DNA of 15,202 nt from Bacteroidales bacterium (lineage in GTDB: Bacteria; Bacteroidota; Bacteroidia; Bacteroidales; JALTDM01): contig JALTEO010000427.1 in NCBI GenBank assembly GCA_027073875.1, positions 1 to 15,202 of the forward strand, written 5' to 3'. Shown here piece after piece: positions 1 to 7,725 of the stretch (positions within the stretch are counted from its first letter, which is position 1; each line of letters starts with the position of its first letter). The notes under the pieces were generated by a model. It did no database searches. It was not told where the DNA came from and saw nothing but the letters and a program-made list of their open reading frames with translations. The translations under genes were made by a program, and so were the position numbers.

Positions 1-54
1 ATTTTACAGTTGCTGCATTTAGCAATATTCTCATAACAATAACCTAAAATTATA

Positions 55-82
55 AAATATTAACAAAATTTTGTTAATATTT
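55..82. repeat. 28-base perfect palindrome in AT-rich leader
   Basis: Each 14-base arm (AAATATTAACAAAA and its reverse complement) matches perfectly with no spacer, centred between 68 and 69. It lies about 175 bases before the start codon at 259. It could be an operator for a dimeric regulator, or the end of a transcript entering from the left. No T-tract directly follows the right arm, so it is not a textbook terminator. The function is unknown. Confidence 0.6.
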
Positions 83-206
83 ACACTTAATTCTTTCACA
101 AATATAATATTCTTTATATAAAAATAAGGTAATTGGCTCACTATAATTATTCATCAATTAAATCAACCACTTTAAATAAAAAAATACGATATTAACATAC
201 AAACAC

Positions 207-237
207 TTTCTATCGTCTTTTCACAATACTATCTTTA
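207..237 (+). promoter_or_regulatory. Candidate Bacteroidota-type promoter
   Basis: TTTC at 207-210 and TATCTTTA at 230-237 are separated by 19 bases. Each differs by one base from the Bacteroidota consensus (TTTG and TAnnTTTG). Transcription would begin near 242, leaving a leader of roughly 15 bases before the ATG at 259. The flanking DNA is very AT-rich, so a chance match is possible. Confidence 0.4.
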
Positions 238-258
238 TACCATTAAAATAATTAATAG

Positions 259-2769
259 ATGCAAAAGCGAATATTTTATATAGTCTTATTTTTAATTACT
301 TTTTTAGGAACACTAACAAGCAATGCCCAAGATTGGTTGTGGTCTTTGCAAATTGCAGGGAATGATAATCTTGAAACCGAAAAAACAGTTTTAGATGCCA
401 ACAATAATGTCATTGTTCTATCTGAACTAATAGGCAATGCTAATATTGCAGGGCAATCATTTTCCACGCCAAACGACTCAAAAGACTTAATAATTCTAAA
501 ATTTAACAAATATGGCTCACTCTTATGGTCTTTTCAGATTGGAAGCACCATAGAAGATGACCCCAAAGATTTATATATTGACAATAACGGGAATATTTAT
601 ATTACAGGCAGTTTTGGGAATTCTGTATCTTTTGGTGATATTACCATTACTTCTACAGATGAAAAAGATGCTTTTTTGGCAAAAATATCACCTGATGGCA
701 ATGTTATCTGGGCAAAAAATATGGGGAAAAACACAGGCATTCAAAAAGGCAGAAAACTTACCTCTGACGGGAAATATCTGTATGTGGTTGGATTCTATTA
801 TGAGAGTGTTTTACTTTCAAGGTCGGCAGACACTTTATTAGAAGGATCTGACAAAAAAAATTATTTTCTTGCTAAATACGACCTAGATGGTAATTTTATT
901 AATGCACATAAAATTTATTCATCATCAAATAAAATTTTATTATCAGGATTTCTTTACTTAAATAATAATTTATACATATCAGGTTATTTCCCTGATACAT
1001 TAATTTACGAAAGCGATACTCTTATTAGTAATGGCAACAGTGATTTTCTCTTAATTAAAACAGATTTATCTGGGAATGTTATTTGGGCTAAATCTTTTGG
1101 TGGGACAAAATCAGACCAGTTATGGAGTTCTGTTTCAGATGGACAAAATATTTATGTTTCTGGTTTTTTTTATGGAACATTAAACATTGATGATGTTATT
1201 TTTGAATCAAATAATGAAAGTCAAGATTTTTTTATCGGAAAATTTGATTCGAATGGTAATTTAATATGGGGATTAGCGAACGGTAGTAAAGGAAGGGAAA
1301 GTGTTTTAGGATTAAATTATAACAATTCCACTTTATATGCTACCGGGTTTTTTTCTAACTCAATTCAATGTGGAAATACCACAATTACTGCCAATGCTAA
1401 TACCGAACCTTTTATTGCAACAATAACTCCTGATGGAGAATACAAAAAGATAATACCTATAACAGTTTCATCCAATAGTATAAACAAAGGAATAGGCGTA
1501 ACATCTGATAGTCTTGGAAATATTTATTTTATAGGAAAATTTAAGGCATCTGCCATCGCTTTCAACTCAAATATTTCTTTGACAAACACCAACTCCGGAA
1601 ACTTTGATGGCTTCATTGCCAAATACGGCTGTTTCGATGGATTAACTACCAATGTTACCGATGCAGGTTGTGGTGGCACTGATGACGGACAGATTTCCGT
1701 TGCACCAAACGAAGGATATGGACCTTTCACTTACAATTGGTCTAACGGTGACACCTCAGCCACTATTACCAACTTAAGCGAAGGTGATTATACAGTTACA
1801 GTCTCAGATTATACAGGATGCTCATCTGTTGCCACAGCACATATTACTTATCATCCACCGGTAAGTGTTTCTACGCAAATCACTAACGAAATCCTTTGTA
1901 ATGGCGATAGTACTGGTGAAATTGCAGCTACGGCTACCGATGGATTCCCACCTTACACTTACACTTGGTCAAATAAAGTAAGAACGGATACAATCAGTAA
2001 TTTACCAGCCGGTGATTACACCATAACCGTTACTGACCAATGTGGAAATACAGCAACTCAAACAGTTACCATAACTCAGCCGGATTCGTTAGATGTCAAC
2101 ATAACCGGACAAATTTATAATTACTTTGGTCTTTGTCTTGCACATGTTTCTGCTGCCGCATCAGGAGGGACTGACCCATATTCTTACGAATGGTTTGATT
2201 TAGATGGTAATTCTTTAGGAACCGATGATAATGTTTGGGTAGATGCCGGTGATTATTACATTGTCGTTGTAACTGATGCTAATAACTGTATTGCCGGATG
2301 GTATTTTTATGTACCTGGCTGTGATGATAATAAATCAAGGGATATAAATAATACTCCGGAATTAGCAACATCAGAGCAATATCCCGAAGCAAATGGTTCA
2401 TTCTCTTTTGTTAATTTGCCAAATAACTCAGATGCTAACTATGAAAAAACATCTGAAAATAATACAGATGATGTTTTCTCGAAAGACTTAGCTGAAGGTT
2501 TGAAAGCCCTTGGTATAGGACCGGAAATAAATGTTTATCCTAACCCTGCTAATAATGTGATGAATATTTCTATCACTTTCCCCTATGATACTAATGCAAA
2601 AATCACACTATTAAATTCTATCGGACAAACAATTAAAGTTGTTGGATGGACTCAAACTCTTTCCTATGAGAAAATTATGGATGTGAGCAATTTGAGTAAC
2701 GGAATTTACTACCTAATGGTTAAAACAAATTTCGGAGTTTTCAAGAAAAATATATCAATTATACATTAA
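259..2769 (+). CDS. Secreted beta-propeller/SprB-repeat protein with T9SS type A sorting signal
   Basis: The 836-residue product begins with a signal peptide (hydrophobic residues 5-20, likely cleaved after SNA near 23). Residues about 25-455 form repeats of roughly 55-60 residues with GNIYITGSF and DAFLAKISPDGNVIWAK-type motifs, typical of SBBP-like beta-propellers. Residues about 466-690 hold SprB-like repeats (PFTYNWSNGDTSATITNL, then GDYTVTVSD) with paired cysteines. A Ser/Asn-rich linker follows, then a type A T9SS signal from about 757 (VYPNPANN, LNSIGQTI, LSNGIYYLMV). It is therefore expected to cross the outer membrane through the T9SS and be attached or released at the surface. The ligand is unknown; adhesion is an inference from the domains. 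No Shine-Dalgarno sequence is visible, as is usual in this phylum. It appears monocistronic and is closed by a terminator at 2794-2827. Confidence 0.9.
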   Translation: MQKRIFYIVLFLITFLGTLTSNAQDWLWSLQIAGNDNLETEKTVLDANNNVIVLSELIGNANIAGQSFSTPNDSKDLIILKFNKYGSLLWSFQIGSTIEDDPKDLYIDNNGNIYITGSFGNSVSFGDITITSTDEKDAFLAKISPDGNVIWAKNMGKNTGIQKGRKLTSDGKYLYVVGFYYESVLLSRSADTLLEGSDKKNYFLAKYDLDGNFINAHKIYSSSNKILLSGFLYLNNNLYISGYFPDTLIYESDTLISNGNSDFLLIKTDLSGNVIWAKSFGGTKSDQLWSSVSDGQNIYVSGFFYGTLNIDDVIFESNNESQDFFIGKFDSNGNLIWGLANGSKGRESVLGLNYNNSTLYATGFFSNSIQCGNTTITANANTEPFIATITPDGEYKKIIPITVSSNSINKGIGVTSDSLGNIYFIGKFKASAIAFNSNISLTNTNSGNFDGFIAKYGCFDGLTTNVTDAGCGGTDDGQISVAPNEGYGPFTYNWSNGDTSATITNLSEGDYTVTVSDYTGCSSVATAHITYHPPVSVSTQITNEILCNGDSTGEIAATATDGFPPYTYTWSNKVRTDTISNLPAGDYTITVTDQCGNTATQTVTITQPDSLDVNITGQIYNYFGLCLAHVSAAASGGTDPYSYEWFDLDGNSLGTDDNVWVDAGDYYIVVVTDANNCIAGWYFYVPGCDDNKSRDINNTPELATSEQYPEANGSFSFVNLPNNSDANYEKTSENNTDDVFSKDLAEGLKALGIGPEINVYPNPANNVMNISITFPYDTNAKITLLNSIGQTIKVVGWTQTLSYEKIMDVSNLSNGIYYLMVKTNFGVFKKNISIIH

Positions 2770-2793
2770 AACCCGCTTCAGTTTTCCCAAACT

Positions 2794-2827
2794 AAAAAGG
2801 CTTTCCGTAAAACAGAAAGCCTTTTTT
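2794..2827. terminator. Bidirectional rho-independent terminator
   Basis: A-rich flank plus GGCTTTC, a nine-base loop, then GAAAGCC followed by TTTTTT. With the A/T flanks the stem reaches 12 base pairs (AAAAAGGCTTTC paired with GAAAGCCTTTTT). T-runs occur on the exit side in both orientations, so it can end both the plus-strand gene at 259-2769 and the convergent minus-strand lipoprotein gene at 2861-2992. Confidence 0.88.
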
Positions 2828-2860
2828 AATATCTTTTAGGAAAGTTATATAGAATCTATA

Positions 2861-2992
2861 TTAAGAATAAACTGTATTTTCAACTTGATGATTAACCTGT
2901 GAATAAGCAGGACAAGAAGAATGTGCTTTACACGAAGACATTACTATTACAGTTGTGAAAATAACTACGCATGCAATTGCTATCTTTTTCAT
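2861..2992 (-). CDS. Small lipoprotein, 43 residues
   Basis: The frame encodes MKKIAIACVVIFTTV, then a lipobox IVMSSC with the acylated cysteine at position 21, so the mature peptide is only about 23 residues. It carries a second conserved-looking motif, SSCPAYS (residues 25-31), and ends NTVYS. It reads as a short lipoprotein signal with a tiny cysteine-containing tail, a type seen in Bacteroidota genomes; I do not know a function. Support for a real gene comes from the intact lipobox, a well-spaced promoter at 3009-3039 and the shared terminator at 2794-2827. It lies downstream of xerD on the same strand but has its own promoter. Such small genes are usually missed by length cut-offs. Confidence 0.75.
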   Translation of the reverse strand: MKKIAIACVVIFTTVIVMSSCKAHSSCPAYSQVNHQVENTVYS

Positions 2993-3008
2993 CTCTTTTA
3001 ATTTTTTT

Positions 3009-3039
3009 CAAAGGTAAAGTGTTTTTTTTTACTACCAAA
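3009..3039 (-). promoter_or_regulatory. Bacteroidota-type promoter for the small lipoprotein
   Basis: Read on the minus strand, TTTG (3036-3039) is followed after exactly 19 bases by TACCTTTG (3009-3016), a full match to TAnnTTTG. Transcription would begin near 3002-3005, giving a leader of about ten bases that includes AAAAGAG just before the ATG at 2992. Confidence 0.6.
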
Positions 3040-3075
3040 AAAAATAACAATAAAATTTTTAACAATTAAGCATTA

Positions 3076-3987
3076 TTATGATTTTTTTGCTCTCGGATGA
3101 CATTCCAAAACAATCTCTTTCAGATAGTTCCTATCCAAATGTGTATAAATCTCAGTTGTTAATATTGATTCGTGTCCCAGCATTTCCTGAACTGCCCGCA
3201 AATCTGCTCCACCCTCAACCATATGGGTAGCAAACGAATGTCTAAATGTGTGCGGACTAATATTTTTTTGTAAATCAATTTTATTTGCCAAATCCTTGAC
3301 AATCGTAAATATCATTACTCTGGACAATTGCCCGCCGCGTCTGTTCAAAAACAAAATATCCTCTGCTTTCGGATTTATTACTTTTAATTTTTTACGATAA
3401 TGTGTCTGATAGATATCGATATCTTTCATCGCCTGCCGGCTTACCGGAATAATTCGTTCTTTATTTCCCTTTCCAAAAACCAAAATGTAACCATCGTCAA
3501 AATGAAGATTTGAAATTTTAAGATTAACTAACTCCGAGACACGAAGTCCACAACTATAAAGCGTTTCAATAATGGCACGATTGCGATGCCCCTCCGGTTT
3601 TGATAAATCTATTGCATTTTTCAAATCATCAATCTCCTGTGTTGATAACACTACCGGCAGTTTCATTCCCAGTCTCGGTGCCTCCACCAACTCTGCAGGA
3701 TTTGTTTCTACCGCCCTGATAAAAATCAAAAATTTGAAAAACGACTTTATTGCCGACAAAACCCTTGCCTGAGAACGAGCAGTCATACCCAATTCATTAA
3801 TCCATTGCAAAAAGTCCTTAATTTCTTCCGTTTGAATCTGCATAACACTGTCAACCGGTTTTTTTTGAGAAAGAAATTGCTTCAATTTATCCACATCTCC
3901 CAAGTAAGCATACAGCGTATTATCAGAAAGTCCTTTTTCTAACTTTAGAAATATTTTGTATTCGTGAACGGCTTTATCCCAATTCAT
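3076..3987 (-). CDS. xerD: Tyrosine recombinase XerD-type
   Basis: The 303-residue protein has the length and two-domain layout of XerC/XerD: an N-terminal SAM-like DNA-binding domain (about 1-90) and a C-terminal catalytic domain. All active-site residues are visible: R149 (CGLRVSEL), K173 (FGKGNKER), H246 and R249 (HTFRHSFATH), H272 (LGHESILTT) and nucleophile Y281 (IYTHLD). The family resolves chromosome dimers at dif with FtsK. The sequence fits XerD better than a phage or transposon integrase because of its size and the LGHESILTTEIYTH region, but XerC versus XerD cannot be settled by eye. Its ATG overlaps the TGA of the upstream acyltransferase gene by four bases (ATGA at 3984-3987), so it is probably translationally coupled at the end of a three-gene operon. 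No dif-like site was recognised nearby. Confidence 0.92.
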   Translation of the reverse strand: MNWDKAVHEYKIFLKLEKGLSDNTLYAYLGDVDKLKQFLSQKKPVDSVMQIQTEEIKDFLQWINELGMTARSQARVLSAIKSFFKFLIFIRAVETNPAELVEAPRLGMKLPVVLSTQEIDDLKNAIDLSKPEGHRNRAIIETLYSCGLRVSELVNLKISNLHFDDGYILVFGKGNKERIIPVSRQAMKDIDIYQTHYRKKLKVINPKAEDILFLNRRGGQLSRVMIFTIVKDLANKIDLQKNISPHTFRHSFATHMVEGGADLRAVQEMLGHESILTTEIYTHLDRNYLKEIVLECHPRAKKS

Positions 3988-4904
3988 TTTCTGTTCTTCC
4001 TTTTTACGAAAAATGGTAAACGATTAATAATAAGTGTGTCATACGAATAAGATTTTGCTCCAAAGCCGTGATACATTCGAGCAATATTCGGGATATTAGA
4101 ACCTTCAAAATCTAAGATAACATTTTTCTTTGCAAACTTCCTGATAACAAAGTCTATTATCCGAAACATTGCCAGTGTTTTCTTTCCCTCTTGATTTGAT
4201 GCACCAAACAAGTAAAAAACTCTATCGGTTGTTTTAATAAAAAAGGCAGCAGCACACAACTTACCATTTACATGAGCACTTATTATCATAGGAACAAAAT
4301 AAGGAGATTTCTGTAATCTAATGATTTGATAAACCTTCTGATATGCTTTCTCTGTTAAGATGCCTAACTGCTCATCAATATTTTTTCGAAAAAAATCTAA
4401 AAATTCTTCCCGGGATAAGTTTTCGGAAATCTGCACACCTAATTTATCACATTTCTTTAGATTTCTTTTTGTGTTCTCATTATAATAATGTCTCAAATCA
4501 TCATACGATTGAATTAAGTCCAATTCAAATGTCATATTTTCTCTATACAAATAATTCAGTCCTTTCAAACTCATAAACTTATTCATATTCAGTTCCACAT
4601 AAGAGAATGATTTGAAAAGTATTTTAAGAAAAATTGTCGTAATATCTTGTGTAATCTTTTGATTGGAGAAAATACCAAGTTGTTGAGCAAAATACGGATG
4701 AAGCGAAACCTTAAAACAATACTTTCGTTTTGAAGGAACAGGCATAATATACTGATAATCACCCAAAACAATAGCAGACCATCGTGGAGAGACAATATCC
4801 AAATACCACGAAAAACCATATACCATCCCGTTATATGAAGATTTTATTACCTCATCCCATTTTGATTTATCAATCTGATTATGTTTTAAAAGTCTAACTC
4901 TCAT
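3984..4904 (-). CDS. GNAT/FemAB-like acyltransferase
   Basis: The product is 306 residues if it starts at MRVRLLKHN. I prefer this start because the ATG at 4902-4904 overlaps the preceding stop codon as ATGA; a start nine codons earlier, at 4931, is also open. The sequence resembles the GNAT/FemAB-like group: an N-terminal half with FSWYLDIVSP and LHPYFAQQLG, the basic motif NENTKRNLKKC (about 142-152), a strand GKLCAAAFFIKT (about 214-225), then LFGASNQEGKKT and DFEGSNIPNIARMYHGFGAK (about 265-284), typical of this superfamily's C-terminal acyl-CoA/aminoacyl-binding fold. It likely transfers an acyl or aminoacyl group to an amino sugar or peptide. The neighbouring polysaccharide deacetylase makes a cell-envelope glycan substrate plausible, but this is an inference. 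There is no signal peptide, so it acts in the cytoplasm. Confidence 0.75.
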   Translation of the reverse strand: MRVRLLKHNQIDKSKWDEVIKSSYNGMVYGFSWYLDIVSPRWSAIVLGDYQYIMPVPSKRKYCFKVSLHPYFAQQLGIFSNQKITQDITTIFLKILFKSFSYVELNMNKFMSLKGLNYLYRENMTFELDLIQSYDDLRHYYNENTKRNLKKCDKLGVQISENLSREEFLDFFRKNIDEQLGILTEKAYQKVYQIIRLQKSPYFVPMIISAHVNGKLCAAAFFIKTTDRVFYLFGASNQEGKKTLAMFRIIDFVIRKFAKKNVILDFEGSNIPNIARMYHGFGAKSYSYDTLIINRLPFFVKRKNRK

Positions 4905-6211
4905 TTCTCTCTTGCATATTTTACCATCCACTCAAAAACATATCTCCAATTATTCCAATACTTGTCTGTTCCCAGTGATTCATTATGCCATAAACTAACA
5001 AATGTACCATGATATTGCTTTGTAATATCAATCAATTGCATTATGACATCCTTACTTACTTCGGTATTGTATTTTTTGTATCGCCGTAACGAAACATCCA
5101 TCACCTGAAACGGAATAATTTTCAGTGTTGTTTGAGTATTTTGTTCTAAATCAAAAAAGTAAAACGGTAAGGCAACACCTGCACGAAATCCAGGTTCTTC
5201 TGCGTAGCCCATAGAATAATCTTCCCGTATGCCTGCATCTAAAAGACTTCTATATGTATCCGGCAATTTTATTCTTAGAAAATGTTGGCGGCTTCGGAAA
5301 ACTTTTTCGCCTGTAATTTCTTCTAATCGATGAATTTCCGTTGATAATTGTCCCTGTTTATCATTTGATGCAAATGAAGGGTGAATACCCACCTGAAACT
5401 TACGACTTAAATTTAAAATCAATTTTCTGAATGCCGGCGTATCCGGTGAGATATTCTTGTCAAACTTTCCATAATCTCCTAAGAGAAAAAACCAAATAGG
5501 TTGCAGATTATTCTCTGCTATTATCTGTTCGATATAGTCGTAAGCATCGTATTTATCTTTTTGAGCTCCAAAAAATGTAAGCCATCGGTCAAAATAATCT
5601 GTAATTCTGAACAAAAGAGCTGATTTTGCTGTCGCTCCTACTGTTCGCCAGAACCCCTTATGCAAATAAGCATAGGCATTATCCACATCAAACGATGGAA
5701 GAAACTGATAGGCAGGAAACTTAAAATTAAAATCAGGAAACTTTTGCCGAATTGCCTGAGTTAGTTGCTCAATCCAAATGTGGACAATAGGCACATTCAA
5801 GAAATTGTTTTTATACGCAATTGATTCCGATGCCGGAAACCGGTATTGTTTTTTATTAAACCGGAATAAATATTCCTCGTAACGCGACAACAAGTAAAAG
5901 ACAGCAGCAAAAACATCAAATGGCAGATCAGTATGCTCCGCATTCACAGGGAAAAGAACTTGGGTACTATCAATTTCGCCGACTATAACATCAAGATTCT
6001 GAATACCAGTCTCAAACAACAAACTTTCAGCATAAATAAAAAATGTTTCTCCGAGATTCTTGCTACCATAACATATTTTAACACCATTATAATTTAGAAA
6101 CTTATTTTTTTCATCTGTCAGTTCATAGGAAGTATTCAGATAATCCTTGAAAATAAAGTCAAGCGTATAAATAAGCCGGTTTGATATTTTTTCGGAAAAG
6201 ACTAGTGTCAT
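4901..6211 (-). CDS. Polysaccharide deacetylase family protein (DUF7033-like N-terminus)
   Basis: The 436-residue protein has an N-terminal region with LPFDVFAAVFYLLSRYEEYL (95-114), characteristic of the Bacteroidota DUF7033/polysaccharide-deacetylase architecture. A NodB-like barrel follows: SFDVD (173-177, the usual motif-1 aspartates D175 and D177), GIHPSFAS with H277, the RSRQHFLRIKLPDTYR segment (306-321), D331 and LWHNES with H409. The family removes N- or O-acyl groups from glycans or cleaves related C-N bonds. Here the canonical HxxxH metal motif shows only one histidine, so metal binding and activity are uncertain. No signal peptide is seen. It is the first gene of a tight operon with the acyltransferase and xerD (ATGA overlap at 4901-4904). 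The only feature noted upstream is the palindrome at 6277-6292. Confidence 0.8.
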   Translation of the reverse strand: MTLVFSEKISNRLIYTLDFIFKDYLNTSYELTDEKNKFLNYNGVKICYGSKNLGETFFIYAESLLFETGIQNLDVIVGEIDSTQVLFPVNAEHTDLPFDVFAAVFYLLSRYEEYLFRFNKKQYRFPASESIAYKNNFLNVPIVHIWIEQLTQAIRQKFPDFNFKFPAYQFLPSFDVDNAYAYLHKGFWRTVGATAKSALLFRITDYFDRWLTFFGAQKDKYDAYDYIEQIIAENNLQPIWFFLLGDYGKFDKNISPDTPAFRKLILNLSRKFQVGIHPSFASNDKQGQLSTEIHRLEEITGEKVFRSRQHFLRIKLPDTYRSLLDAGIREDYSMGYAEEPGFRAGVALPFYFFDLEQNTQTTLKIIPFQVMDVSLRRYKKYNTEVSKDVIMQLIDITKQYHGTFVSLWHNESLGTDKYWNNWRYVFEWMVKYAREK

Positions 6212-6276
6212 ATCAAGTATGTTATGTTATAAAAGTTGAAGTTGTTTTTATTGAGAACAAAACATAAAATATTTAG

Positions 6277-6292
6277 CATAGCTATAGCTATG
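6277..6292. repeat. 16-base perfect palindrome, possible operator
   Basis: CATAGCTATAGCTATG is self-complementary over its full length and nests an internal AGCTATAGCT. Imperfect symmetry continues outward (ATTT on the left, AAAT on the right). It sits 66-81 bases upstream of the deacetylase start, in the gap between that gene and the 3' end of the YciO/Sua5 gene. An operator role is an inference. Confidence 0.5.
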
Positions 6293-6376
6293 GTTAAAAT
6301 TTTTAATGCAGTTATCGGCAAAAAGAACGATGCTTGGTATGGCAATAATATATTTGACATGACACCGGCAAAATAA
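6290..6376 (+). other. Tiny open frame starting inside the palindrome (28 codons)
   Basis: The ATG at 6290-6292 is the right end of the palindrome. The frame reads MVKIFNAVIGKKNDAWYG and ends MTPAK before TAA. It runs opposite to both flanking genes. It has no recognised relative, no clear promoter and no Shine-Dalgarno sequence, so it is most likely chance or a relic. It is recorded because nothing else explains this 216-base gap. Confidence 0.15.
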
Positions 6377-6427
6377 ATTATTTAGATGGTAAAAGTAATA
6401 AAAAAACAGCGTTTGAGAATAAACTTG

Positions 6428-7039
6428 TTACTGAATCTCTCCGAGTCCTTCACGAATAACCTCCCACTCGTCGCGGGAGCAATCAATAACAGTGGACGGT
6501 TCAATACCTCCCATTCCACCATCAATAACCAAATCAACCAATTTGATATATTTTTCGTGAATTAATTCGGGGTCGGTATAATACTCCAAAACATCATCTT
6601 CCGCTATCAATGAAGTACTCAAAATAGGATGTCCTAATTGCCTAACGATTTCCCGTGCAATATTATTCTCTGGCACACGGATACCAACTGTTTTTTTATT
6701 TTTCCGGAATCGTTTCGGCACTTCGTTATTTGCTTCCAAAATAAAAGTAAACGGTCCGGGCAAATTGCGTTTTAACATTTTGAATATATTGTTATCCAAC
6801 GGTTTGGTATAATCAGACAAATGGCTCAGGTCGTAACACACAAATGAGAAGTGGGCTTTATTGGGATCAATTTTTTTAATTCTGGCAATTCGTTCAATTG
6901 CTTTTTGGTGAAAAATATCACACCCTATGGCATAGACCGTATCGGTAGGATAAATAATGATACCACCTTGGCGGAGTATTTCTACAACCCCGTGAATTCG
7001 TCTTGGATCCGGCGTATCAGGATGTATCCGTAATAACAT
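6428..7039 (-). CDS. Threonylcarbamoyl-AMP synthase family protein, YciO-like
   Basis: The 203-residue protein is a Sua5/YciO/YrdC-fold protein. Visible family motifs are IIIYPTDTVYAIGC (27-40), LPGPFTFIL (93-101), TVGIRVP (117-123), ILSTSL (139-144) and PSTVID (181-186). True TsaC/Sua5 enzymes make threonylcarbamoyl-AMP from threonine, bicarbonate and ATP for the t6A37 modification of ANN-decoding tRNAs. The N-terminus (RIHPDTPDPRRIHGVVEIL) and the stretch RIKKIDPNKAHFSFVCYDLSHLS resemble E. coli YciO more than TsaC/Sua5, whose KxR motif is not evident here. Its role in t6A synthesis is thus plausible but unproven. The ATG directly abuts the stop of the transaldolase gene (zero spacing), so the two are co-transcribed. 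No convincing terminator follows. Confidence 0.85.
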   Translation of the reverse strand: MLLRIHPDTPDPRRIHGVVEILRQGGIIIYPTDTVYAIGCDIFHQKAIERIARIKKIDPNKAHFSFVCYDLSHLSDYTKPLDNNIFKMLKRNLPGPFTFILEANNEVPKRFRKNKKTVGIRVPENNIAREIVRQLGHPILSTSLIAEDDVLEYYTDPELIHEKYIKLVDLVIDGGMGGIEPSTVIDCSRDEWEVIREGLGEIQ

Positions 7040-7696
7040 TTATGGATTTAATTTATGATAATCAGCTAAGAATTTCTCCAAACCCTTATCGGTTAACGGA
7101 TGGTTGAGCAGACCGAGGATGGCATTTAACGGACAAGTAGCAACATCAGCTCCAATCTTCAAACATTCCACAATGTGCATTGTATGACGGATAGAGGCAG
7201 CAAGCACTTGTGTCGCAATATCGTAATAATTAAACATATTTACAATATCTTCTATCAGTTGCAAACCGTCACTGGAGATATCATCTAAACGACCGATGAA
7301 CGGCGACACATATGTTGCACCGGCTTTGGCTGCCAATAGTGCTTGACCGACATTAAAAATTAAAGTACAATTTGTTTTTATTCCTTTTGATGACAAATAT
7401 TTTATGGCTTTTATTCCCTCTTTGATAGCAGGAATTTTCACAACAATATTCGGATGTAATGCCGCTAATTTCTCACCTTCGGCAATCATACCGTCAAAGT
7501 CGGTAGCAATCACTTCGGCACTTACATCGCCATCTACAATCTCGCAAATTGTTTTATAGTGGTTCAGAAAATTCGCTTCGCCACTAATACCTTCTTTTGC
7601 CATCAACGATGGGTTAGTTGTTACACCATCGAGAATACCTAAATCATTGGCTTCTTTTATTTGGTCTAAATTAGCTGTGTCAATAAAAAATTTCAT
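7040..7696 (-). CDS. tal: Transaldolase, TalC/FSA subfamily
   Basis: The 218-residue product matches the short TalC/FSA group. It shows D6, GVTTNPS (24-30), the Schiff-base lysine K87 in IVVKIP, and SPFIGRLDD (131-139). In this group, E. coli fructose-6-phosphate aldolase has Gln59 and Tyr131 at the active-site water, whereas true transaldolases have Glu and Phe. This protein has E61 (SAEVIA) and F133 (SPFIG), so I assign it to transaldolase: transfer of the dihydroxyacetone unit between fructose-6-phosphate or sedoheptulose-7-phosphate and aldoses in the non-oxidative pentose phosphate pathway, in the cytoplasm. It lies 29 bases downstream of the SRP RNA and directly upstream of the YciO-like gene. 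No clear separate promoter was found, so readthrough past the RNA or a weak promoter in the 29-base gap are both possible. Confidence 0.93.
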   Translation of the reverse strand: MKFFIDTANLDQIKEANDLGILDGVTTNPSLMAKEGISGEANFLNHYKTICEIVDGDVSAEVIATDFDGMIAEGEKLAALHPNIVVKIPAIKEGIKAIKYLSSKGIKTNCTLIFNVGQALLAAKAGATYVSPFIGRLDDISSDGLQLIEDIVNMFNYYDIATQVLAASIRHTMHIVECLKIGADVATCPLNAILGLLNHPLTDKGLEKFLADYHKLNP

Positions 7697-7725
7697 AATC
7701 GTTTCAAGATTTATAATTAAAAAAT

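Noticed and set aside
10..25. Short hairpin TTGCT/AGCAA near the left edge
   Set aside because: Only five base pairs with a six-base loop and no T-tract; not distinguishable from chance.
3076..3987. Integrase marking a mobile element or integrative island
   Set aside because: Length, active-site spacing and operon position fit chromosomal XerD. No direct repeats, excisionase or cargo genes are seen, and the tRNA genes are over 7 kb away with no duplicated tRNA end.
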